DNA of 64,000 nt from positions 97,700 to 161,699 of the forward strand of contig JAFPME010000011.1 of the NCBI GenBank assembly GCA_017402445.1. Direction: 5' to 3'. This stretch comes from Prevotella sp. Lineage in GTDB: Bacteria; Bacteroidota; Bacteroidia; Bacteroidales; Bacteroidaceae. Of the stretch, positions 21,203 through 28,973 are shown piece after piece. Numbering within the stretch: the stretch's first letter is position 1; every line of letters begins with the position of its first letter. The notes below the pieces were generated by a model, which saw nothing but the letters and a program-made list of their open reading frames with translations, was not told where the DNA came from and did no database searches. The translations under genes and the position numbers were made by a program.

Positions 21203-24200
21203 ATGAAAAAAACAAGCGAAAAGAATTTACTGAACCGGTACCGCTGGCTGCAACGCCTGCTCTTCATCGGTTTGCTGGCAATCTGCTCCACCGCAGTCAT
21301 GGCGCAGAGCAAGGTGTCAGGTAAAGTGGTTGACGCTTCTGGCGAACCGGTCATCGGAGCCAGCGTCATGGTCAAGGGGTCTTCCATCGGAGCCATTACC
21401 GACTTCGACGGAAACTTCACAGTCACCGACGTGCCTTCAAATGCCACGTTGGTCATCTCTTATGTGGGCTACTACACGCAGAACATCCGCCTCAAAGGAG
21501 AGTCAACGCTGAACGTTACCATGGAGGAAGACCGACAACAGCTCGACGAAGTGGTCGTTGTCGGTTACGGTGTGCAGCGCAAGAGCGACGTCACGGGTGC
21601 CCTCACACGCGTGGGTGAAAAAGAATTGAATACGAAGCCCGTAACAAACGCCTTCGAGGCACTCCAGGGTAAGGCGGCCGGTGTCGACATTACCACCAGC
21701 GAACGACCGGGCACCGTAGGCAGTATCAGGATCCGCGGTACGCGTTCTATCTCTGCCGACCAAGGTCCTCTCTACGTCGTCGACGGCGTTCCCTTGCAGT
21801 CTGGCGGCATCGAGACACTCAACCCGCGCGACATCGAGAGCATCGACATCCTCAAAGACGCCTCTTCGACTGCTATCTACGGTAGCCGTGGCGCAAACGG
21901 TGTCGTACTCGTCACTACCAAGCGCGGACAGGAAGGCAAAATGCAGGTGAGCTACGCCGGATCGATGACCTTCGAGAAAATAGTGGACAAGAGTCCGGCC
22001 ATGAAAGCCAGCGACTACATCACGTGGCGCCGCTGGGCAAAGTACAATCAAGATCCCAAAAACTACACGCCGGGCGACCAACCGACCATCGAACAGGACA
22101 AGACCTTCTTTGAAGGCGATGCAATAGCACTCGCCAACGTCATGAAAGGATGGGAAAGCGGGACTTGGGACGGCTCCAAAGTGACCGATACCGACTGGAC
22201 CGACTTCGTCACCCGCACCGGCATCACGCAGGAACACACCATCAGTGCACGCGGCGGCGCCAAGAATCTTGCAGGATTCGTGTCGTTTGGATACATGAAC
22301 AACAAGGGAACACAGAAGGGACAGAACTACGAACGCTACAACCTCACTGCCACGGCCGACGTGCAGGGCACGAAGTGGTTCAAGGCCGGAGGCTCCATCA
22401 ACGCTTCTTACGGCGTGCAGAAATACGGATATTCCGTTCCTTACGGCACAAGCACGGGTGCCAAGGAGCTCTACAGCGCTGCCAAGAGCATTCTACGCTA
22501 CACGCTTCCTTACGATGACAACGGCGAAATCGTCCTCCAACCGGGCGGTTCCACCACCAATACCTATTCTATTATTGACGAGTGGAACAAGTCCAACGAC
22601 CAGCGCGAGAACATCCGCGTGCTCGGTAGCTTTTATGCACAGGTGGACTTCGGACAGATTGTGGACGCACTCAACGGACTCCAGTACAAGATGCAGTTCG
22701 GACCGGACTTCCGCTACTACCGTCGAGGCAACTTCCTCGACAGCTCTTCCATCAGCCGCGCAGGCGGTAAGAACTCGGCCAGCCGCAGCGATGAACGACA
22801 GTTCGCGTGGACACTGGACAATATGTTGCTCTACAACCGCATCTTCGGGCAGCATTCCTTCGGACTGACACTTCTCCAAAGTGCTTCAAAACGCAACAAT
22901 GAGTCGAGCTCGATGAGTGAACTGGGCGTCACCATCCCATCCTTCCTGTGGAACAACATGGGCGCCATCGACATCACAGACCCTGCTTACCAGGCATCCA
23001 TGGGCACCGGACTCACCGAATACGCGCTCTCTTCCTACATGATACGACTGAACTATGGCTTCATGGACCGCTACCTGCTCACAGCCTCTGCCCGTTGGGA
23101 CGGTTCTTCTGTGCTCGCCGAGGGTAACAAGTGGGACTTCTTCCCGTCAATGGCACTCGGATGGCGCATGGAACAGGAGGAATGGCTCAAGAACGTGAAG
23201 TGGATCGACCAGATGAAACTGCGTCTCGGTGTCGGTGTCACCGGCAACTCGGCCGTCGGACCTTACGGAACGCTCGGCGTCATCAGTTCCTACTGGATGC
23301 CCTTCAGCACCGGCAACACACAGATCTTCGTCACCAACGAGCCTTACTACACCAGCGGTGCCAACCTGATGCCGAACAAAAACCTCGGATGGGAAAAGAC
23401 AACGCAGTGGAACTTGGGTCTGGACTTCAGCTTCCTCAAGGGCCGTATCGGCGGTACCATCGATCTCTACACATCACGCACGAAGGATTTGCTCCTCAGC
23501 ATGAGCGTGCCTTCACTCTCGGGCTATCCTGCCATGATGGCAAACATCGGTCAGACGAAGAACAAAGGTATCGAAGTGACGCTCAATACCATCCCCGTCA
23601 TGACCAAGGACTTCGTGTGGAGCTCCAATCTGAACATGGCTTACCAAAAAGATGAAATCGTCGAACTGGCCAACGGCAAGGAAGACGACATCAACAACAC
23701 GTGGTTCATCGGTGAGAGCATTGCTGTACACTTCGGTTACGAGAGCAACGGCTTGTGGCAGGAAAGCGATGCTGCCGAGATGGAGAAGTTCAACGCTAAC
23801 GGACATAAGTTCACAGCAGGTAGCGTCAGACCCGTCGACCAGAACGGCGACTACAAGATTGATGCCGACGACCGCGTTATCCTCGGCAACAAGAATCCGC
23901 GACTCACCGCCGGATGGAGCAACACCTTCACCTGGAAGGGCATCGAACTGTCCGTGGAGCTGCTCGGTCGCTTCAAGTACATGATCAGCACGGGCGGCGA
24001 AGGCCAGCTCGGTATGTACCAGCAGCGCGAGATTGACTACTGGACGCCCAACAACACAGGAGCAGAATGGCAGAAGCCCGTTTACAGTCAGGCCGGCGGC
24101 GACAGCTATTCAGGTCTGCTCGGCTTCAAGGATGCTTCGTTCGTGAAGATCCGCAACCTCTCTCTGGGCTATAACTTCGACAAGAAACTGCTCAACAGCA

Positions 24201-24340
24201 TCGGCCTGAACGCCCTGAAAATATACGTCCAAGGCCGCAATCTCGGCATGCTTTCCTCGTCGGTCGACTTCATGGATCTCGACACGGGAGCCACATTCTT
24301 CAACCGTGGCTTCACCGTAGGTCTGCAAGTAGAGTTTTAA
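21203..24340 (+). CDS. SusC/RagA-like TonB-dependent receptor of the central PUL
   Basis: 1045 aa. A long positively charged N-region (MKKTSEKNLLNRYRWLQR) precedes the signal-peptide core ending VMAQ. Then come a carboxypeptidase-regulatory-like domain (GEPVIGASVMVKGSSIGAIT), QQLDEVVVVGYG, the plug (SIRIRGTRSIS, SSTAIYGSRGANGVVLVTTKRG) and the barrel ending GFTVGLQVEF. It imports oligosaccharide across the outer membrane with the SusD encoded 99 nt downstream. The divergent HTCS gene (20911) is the likely regulator. The stop codon is the first three bases of an inverted repeat (24338-24403) that separates SusC from SusD. Confidence 0.96.
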   Translation: MKKTSEKNLLNRYRWLQRLLFIGLLAICSTAVMAQSKVSGKVVDASGEPVIGASVMVKGSSIGAITDFDGNFTVTDVPSNATLVISYVGYYTQNIRLKGESTLNVTMEEDRQQLDEVVVVGYGVQRKSDVTGALTRVGEKELNTKPVTNAFEALQGKAAGVDITTSERPGTVGSIRIRGTRSISADQGPLYVVDGVPLQSGGIETLNPRDIESIDILKDASSTAIYGSRGANGVVLVTTKRGQEGKMQVSYAGSMTFEKIVDKSPAMKASDYITWRRWAKYNQDPKNYTPGDQPTIEQDKTFFEGDAIALANVMKGWESGTWDGSKVTDTDWTDFVTRTGITQEHTISARGGAKNLAGFVSFGYMNNKGTQKGQNYERYNLTATADVQGTKWFKAGGSINASYGVQKYGYSVPYGTSTGAKELYSAAKSILRYTLPYDDNGEIVLQPGGSTTNTYSIIDEWNKSNDQRENIRVLGSFYAQVDFGQIVDALNGLQYKMQFGPDFRYYRRGNFLDSSSISRAGGKNSASRSDERQFAWTLDNMLLYNRIFGQHSFGLTLLQSASKRNNESSSMSELGVTIPSFLWNNMGAIDITDPAYQASMGTGLTEYALSSYMIRLNYGFMDRYLLTASARWDGSSVLAEGNKWDFFPSMALGWRMEQEEWLKNVKWIDQMKLRLGVGVTGNSAVGPYGTLGVISSYWMPFSTGNTQIFVTNEPYYTSGANLMPNKNLGWEKTTQWNLGLDFSFLKGRIGGTIDLYTSRTKDLLLSMSVPSLSGYPAMMANIGQTKNKGIEVTLNTIPVMTKDFVWSSNLNMAYQKDEIVELANGKEDDINNTWFIGESIAVHFGYESNGLWQESDAAEMEKFNANGHKFTAGSVRPVDQNGDYKIDADDRVILGNKNPRLTAGWSNTFTWKGIELSVELLGRFKYMISTGGEGQLGMYQQREIDYWTPNNTGAEWQKPVYSQAGGDSYSGLLGFKDASFVKIRNLSLGYNFDKKLLNSIGLNALKIYVQGRNLGMLSSSVDFMDLDTGATFFNRGFTVGLQVEF

Positions 24341-24403
24341 GCCCCCCCAAAGCCCCCGAGGGGGATATACCAGTCGCTTGGGCGTTGGTCGTTTGGGGGC
24401 TTA
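24338..24403. repeat. Inverted-repeat element between susC and susD, overlapping the susC stop codon
   Basis: Outer arms TAAGCCCCC...AAA (from 24338) and TTTGGGGGCTTA (24392-24403) are complementary, and CCCCCGAGGGGG lies inside. The TAA of the left arm is the SusC stop codon. It could lower SusD expression relative to SusC or protect the SusD message. It looks like a mobile REP-type palindrome. Confidence 0.65.
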
Positions 24404-24438
24404 GTAATCAAGGAAAAGAATCTAAAAAAAAATTGTTT

Positions 24439-26613
24439 ATGAAATATATCAATCATAAGTTAGTATGCGGTGCTTTGTCGATGGTGGCCCTTCTGGGCAC
24501 GACCTCCTGCGGAGATGACTTCCTGAAGGAAGATGCAGGACACAAGGTTACGGATGCACTGCTAAACGACGAGACAGGAGCTCTGAAGATGGCAGCCGGT
24601 CTCTATGGTAACATACGCTGGCACTTCGGCTATGAATGGGCCTACGGCATCACACTCTACGGCTGCGACGAGTTCACAAATGGCGCCGACCTGACCTCGG
24701 AATGCTGGAACACCTACGACCCGCGACTCAGTCCGCTCGATCTGACACCCGCCTTGGGTGCCGCCAACAAGAACTGTCCCGCCGTTTCGGCCCTTTGGGA
24801 CGAGATGTACTACGGCATTTCAACTGCCAACCTGGTCATTGACAAAGCCGCGAACGTGAAGAACGAGGACAGCCGCAATAAGGCAATGGGCGAAGCTTAC
24901 TTCCTCCGCGGATACAACTACTACCGGTTGTTCGCCCAGTATGGCGGCGTTGTCCTGCAGACAGAGCCCGTCAACGGCGAGGTGAAGAAGGACTACGTGC
25001 GTGCCACAGAGGAAGAGACGCTCAATCAGGTCATCGCCGACCTGGAACAAGCCTACAACATGCTGCCCACCAAGAAGTGGCGCGGCAACGGAACGTGGAC
25101 CAAATACACCGCTGCACACTTCCTGGCCAAAGCATTGCTGTTCCGCCAGAGCGAGCGTTGCGCTTCGTGGGCTTCGAAATATGACAAGAACGCCGATCTG
25201 AACCGCGTCATCACCCTCTGCGACGAGGTCATCGCTGCCTGCCCGTTAGCTCCCGACTACTGGGATCTCTACGCCCGCTGGACCGGTGTTGACTGCAAGA
25301 ATGAGGGCTTGGATGAGATTCTGATGGCTGCCGAGCACAACGAAGACAATACGACACAGGGACGTTTCGGCAACCGTACCTATAACTACTTCGACCCGCA
25401 GTTCTCCAACTTCTCCGGTGCATGGGTGCAGCGCGGACAGTATATCGGCGGCATGGACTTCCAGCGCTGCCGTCCTACGGAGTACACCTACGCGGTCTTC
25501 GACAATGTGAACGACGCCCGCATGTGGAAAACGTTCAAGACGGTCTACGGTCTGAACAACATCGCCGTGACAAAGCAGGACCCCAACACGAAGAAAACCG
25601 TCTACGACACTGAGAAAGTAGCTGCCGACAACGGCATCGACGTCTCGCAGGTGCCGCATATCGGTGACGAGGGCATCATCTTCATCCTCAACAAGAAGGA
25701 CGATGCACGCTTCGATAACAACCAATACGGAACGTTCGGACGCGGCGGCGTGGCTCACTCGTTCGTCAATCCGCTCACCGGCAAGTGGGTTCCCAATGCT
25801 TTCGTCGTCTACCAAAACGGCAAGTATGTGCTCAACACCTACAACGGCTCACCCAGCAGCACCAACGTGTTCTGTGGCATCAACAAAACCGCCGACGGTT
25901 CGCGCACGGCCGAGAAGGGCGATGCCCACCGCGACGTCATCATGGCACGCTCAGGCGAGACCTATCTCGTCAAGGCTGAGGCCCAAGTACGCCTGGGCAA
26001 CTATCAGGGAGCCATCAACACGGTGAACATCCTGCGTGCACGTGGACAGTGGAAGCAGGGCGAAGACCGCAGCTACTACACCGACGGATCGATGGCATTC
26101 CTCGCTGCCGACGGCGGAGACAAGGACAACTCCACGGCTACGGCTAACGCTGTGAAGAAGAACAAGAACGAAGTGGGCGACGTGCTCAACAACACCGAGG
26201 CCTACTACGCTTCGATGACGCACAAGAATACTTACTACCTGTCCACCGGCATCGATGTGACCACCGAGCCTTCCGACCTACAAATAAAGAGCTACACGCA
26301 GCTGCCAGCAGAAGACGAGGCCATCCTGCAGGCCATCGGCGCCTCAAGCGAGTACGACCGCATGCTGAACTTCATCTTCAACGAGCGTACACGTGAGCTG
26401 CTCGGCGAATGGAACCGCTGGGACGAGCTGAGCCGTGCTGGTCTGCTGATCAGACGTGCGAAGGCTTTCAACCCCGAAGCCGCCCCGAACATCACTGCCG
26501 GCAAGCACGAACTGCGCCCCATTCCGCAGAAATTCATCGACACGCTTCAGAATCCCGACGGAACAAACCTGAGCGATGATGCGAAGAAGGCATGGCAGAA
26601 TCCTGGCTATTAA
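24439..26613 (+). CDS. SusD/RagB-family outer-membrane lipoprotein of the central PUL
   Basis: 724 aa from 24439, longer than the usual 500-600. This start was chosen because it gives MKYINHKLVCGALSMVALLG and lipobox TTSC (Cys24), then GDDFLKED. SusD signs: NKAMGEAYFLRGYNYYRLFAQYGGVVLQ (about 150-175), KYTAAHFLAKALLFRQ (about 220), SGETYLVKAEAQVRLGNYQGAINTVNILRARG (about 505-535) and the tail NFIFNERTRELLGEWNRWDELSRAGLLIRR. The extra length lies in surface loops (about 330-500 and 550-620). Pairs with SusC as the glycan-binding lid. Confidence 0.95.
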   Translation: MKYINHKLVCGALSMVALLGTTSCGDDFLKEDAGHKVTDALLNDETGALKMAAGLYGNIRWHFGYEWAYGITLYGCDEFTNGADLTSECWNTYDPRLSPLDLTPALGAANKNCPAVSALWDEMYYGISTANLVIDKAANVKNEDSRNKAMGEAYFLRGYNYYRLFAQYGGVVLQTEPVNGEVKKDYVRATEEETLNQVIADLEQAYNMLPTKKWRGNGTWTKYTAAHFLAKALLFRQSERCASWASKYDKNADLNRVITLCDEVIAACPLAPDYWDLYARWTGVDCKNEGLDEILMAAEHNEDNTTQGRFGNRTYNYFDPQFSNFSGAWVQRGQYIGGMDFQRCRPTEYTYAVFDNVNDARMWKTFKTVYGLNNIAVTKQDPNTKKTVYDTEKVAADNGIDVSQVPHIGDEGIIFILNKKDDARFDNNQYGTFGRGGVAHSFVNPLTGKWVPNAFVVYQNGKYVLNTYNGSPSSTNVFCGINKTADGSRTAEKGDAHRDVIMARSGETYLVKAEAQVRLGNYQGAINTVNILRARGQWKQGEDRSYYTDGSMAFLAADGGDKDNSTATANAVKKNKNEVGDVLNNTEAYYASMTHKNTYYLSTGIDVTTEPSDLQIKSYTQLPAEDEAILQAIGASSEYDRMLNFIFNERTRELLGEWNRWDELSRAGLLIRRAKAFNPEAAPNITAGKHELRPIPQKFIDTLQNPDGTNLSDDAKKAWQNPGY

Positions 26614-26689
26614 AAACTCAAGTTATCTTTGTTTCTTTAACACATTAGTTATACATTAATTAGTTAGTATCATTTGTTTGCAAAGCGAG

Positions 26690-26713
26690 AGGCTGCGTCG
26701 AGAGGCGCAGCCT
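26690..26713 (+). terminator. Hairpin after susD
   Basis: AGGCTGCG (26690-26697) pairs with CGCAGCCT (26706-26713) and is followed by TCATTTC; about 75 nt after the SusD stop. Short stem and weak T-run, so it may only attenuate read-through into the DUF362 gene. Confidence 0.5.
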
Positions 26714-26787
26714 TCATTTCAAAAAAACGAAGAATGATACAATAACCAAGCGCTTTGCGGCGTTTTTCAATTAAAACCATTGAACCT

Positions 26788-28923
26788 ATGATGAAACGAG
26801 TATTATTATTCACGACGCTCTTTTGGTGTACCCTTTCAGCTGTCTTCGGACAGGACGCCAGCGACCTGTCACGTCACGATTTCCTCTATGCAGGACAGAG
26901 CAAACGCATGCGCATGTTCATCGTCAAGGACGGACACGTGGACTGGTCCTACGAAGACAAGCAACGTAAAGGTGAAATCAGCGATGCCGTACTGCTGACC
27001 GACGGTCACATTCTCATTGCCCACCAGTTCGGTGTCGTTGAGATGGATGCACAGGGAAACACTGTCTGGAGCTACGACGCACCTGAAGGAACCGAAATAC
27101 ATACCGTGCAGCCCATCGGATCGTCGCATGTGCTCTTCGTACAGAACGGCCGACCGGCCAAAGTGGTGGTCATGGACATGCCTTCAAAGGCCGTCGTGCA
27201 GGAATTCACGTTGCCGACGAGCGAACGCGGATCGGTGCACGGCCAGTTCCGTAACGCCCGACTCAGCTCGCGCGGCACCCTGCTCGTGGCCAATATGGGA
27301 CTGGGCCGCGTCAGCGAATATGCCAGCAGCGGCAACGAGATAGGCCGTTGGGACATCGAAGGCCCGTGGTCTGTCACCGAGACAGAGAAGGGCAACCTGC
27401 TCATTGTGGCCCGCAAGGGCGTGGTGCGCGAGATTTCGCGCGAAGGCAAGACCCTGTGGGAGACCAACACCAACAACTTCGGCATCAGTCAGCCGCAGAA
27501 AGTGGTCCGTCTGAAGAACGGGAATATGATCATCAACAACTGGTACAACGAGTGGAACAAGACACCGATGGACACGCTCCATGCCCCGTTGCAGGCCGTC
27601 GAGATTGACCGCGAGGGCAAAGTGGTGTGGAAACTGTGTTCATGGAAGGAGCCCGACCTCGGCCCGTCGACCACCATTCAGCCGCTGAACCAAGCAACCG
27701 ACCGCAGTCGCCTGTTCTTCGGCGACCTGAACGGACGCAGACCGAACCTTTTCGTGGGCCCGAACCAACCCATCGGCGAGGGCCGTGGCATCCATCCGGG
27801 CCGCGTGGCATGGATCCACTCACCGGGTGTGGCGAAGTGGGACGGCCGTACAGGTCTCTGGGTGGAGGACCGTTGGAACGATCAGCAGAAGGCTGACGCG
27901 ATGATGCGGCAGGCTGTCACCATGCTGACGGGCGAAAACGACGCCAAGAAGGCGTGGAAAGCACTGTTCCGCCACTTCAACCGCGAGCACGGGCGCGGTA
28001 ACCGGGGCTACAAGCGCGGCGAAAAGATAGCTGTGAAGCTGAACCTGAACAACGCCATCACGCACCGCGACACCATCGAACTAAACTCTTCGCCCTTCAC
28101 TACGCTGGCACTGGTGCGCTCGTTGGTGCGCGACGGCGGCGTCCGCCAGCAGGACATCATTCTCTGCGAGCCCAGCCGTGCCATCACCGACAGCATATAT
28201 AATAAGGTGAACCGCGAGTTCCCCGGCGTCATCTTCATCGACAACATCGGCGGTGAAGGCCGTCAGAAGTGCGAATACTACCCCGAACAGATAACGTATT
28301 CTGCTGACAACGGCAAGATGGCACGCGGACTGGCCAAGTGCATCGTCGATGCCGACTACCTCATCAACAGCGCCTTGCTGAAGACGCACAACGGTCCAGG
28401 CGTCACGCTGACCTCGAAGAACTGGTACGGAGCCACGGACATCAACCTGCTCTGGCGCCAGAACGCCCACAACAACATCAGTCAGGACAAACGCCACGGC
28501 AAACCGGGCTACAAGACCTTCGTGGACTTCATCGCACATAAGCACCTCGGACAGAAGACGCTGCTCTTCCTCATCGACGGCACATACGGTTCGCGCGACG
28601 TCAACGGCGCTCCGGCTCCCAAATGGCAGAAGCCTCCCTTCAACAACGACTGGGCCTGCTCGCTCATCGTGTCGCAAGACGAACTGGCCTGCGATGCCGT
28701 CGGCATGGACATCCTCATCGGCGAGTGGCCTGAATTCGGCAGTCTGAACTACTGCGACGAGTATCTGCGCGAGGCAGCCAGCCTCCCTGATGCCCCCAGC
28801 AGAACCGTCTACAAGCAGGACGGCAAGCCCGTCAACCGCCCGCTCGGCCTGATGGAGCACTGGAACAACTCTCGCGACCGCCGCTACACGAAGCTGGAGC
28901 TCATCTACAAGAAGATGGAATAG
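26788..28923 (+). CDS. Exported beta-propeller-DUF362 fusion protein
   Basis: 711 aa from 26788 (the ATG at 26791 is equally possible); MMKRVLLFTTLFWCTLSAVFGQ is a signal peptide, so the protein is exported. Residues about 25-320 are a PQQ-like propeller with blades of the type GNTVWSYDAPEG and GKTLWETNTNN. Residues about 325-700 match DUF362 (GEGRGIHPGRVAWIHSPGVAKWDG, VKLNLNNA, NSALLKTHNGPGVTLTSKNWYG, DACDAVGMD-like region ELACDAVGMDIL). There is no CxxCxxC ferredoxin motif. DUF362 function is unknown; a polysaccharide-linked binding or redox role is a guess. It sits between SusD and a GH2 gene, 51 nt before the latter, probably in the same operon. Confidence 0.8.
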   Translation: MMKRVLLFTTLFWCTLSAVFGQDASDLSRHDFLYAGQSKRMRMFIVKDGHVDWSYEDKQRKGEISDAVLLTDGHILIAHQFGVVEMDAQGNTVWSYDAPEGTEIHTVQPIGSSHVLFVQNGRPAKVVVMDMPSKAVVQEFTLPTSERGSVHGQFRNARLSSRGTLLVANMGLGRVSEYASSGNEIGRWDIEGPWSVTETEKGNLLIVARKGVVREISREGKTLWETNTNNFGISQPQKVVRLKNGNMIINNWYNEWNKTPMDTLHAPLQAVEIDREGKVVWKLCSWKEPDLGPSTTIQPLNQATDRSRLFFGDLNGRRPNLFVGPNQPIGEGRGIHPGRVAWIHSPGVAKWDGRTGLWVEDRWNDQQKADAMMRQAVTMLTGENDAKKAWKALFRHFNREHGRGNRGYKRGEKIAVKLNLNNAITHRDTIELNSSPFTTLALVRSLVRDGGVRQQDIILCEPSRAITDSIYNKVNREFPGVIFIDNIGGEGRQKCEYYPEQITYSADNGKMARGLAKCIVDADYLINSALLKTHNGPGVTLTSKNWYGATDINLLWRQNAHNNISQDKRHGKPGYKTFVDFIAHKHLGQKTLLFLIDGTYGSRDVNGAPAPKWQKPPFNNDWACSLIVSQDELACDAVGMDILIGEWPEFGSLNYCDEYLREAASLPDAPSRTVYKQDGKPVNRPLGLMEHWNNSRDRRYTKLELIYKKME

Positions 28924-28973
28924 GCAGAAAGAAAGAGGAAGGAAACATTGCCCACAACCAAAGGAAGCACACC

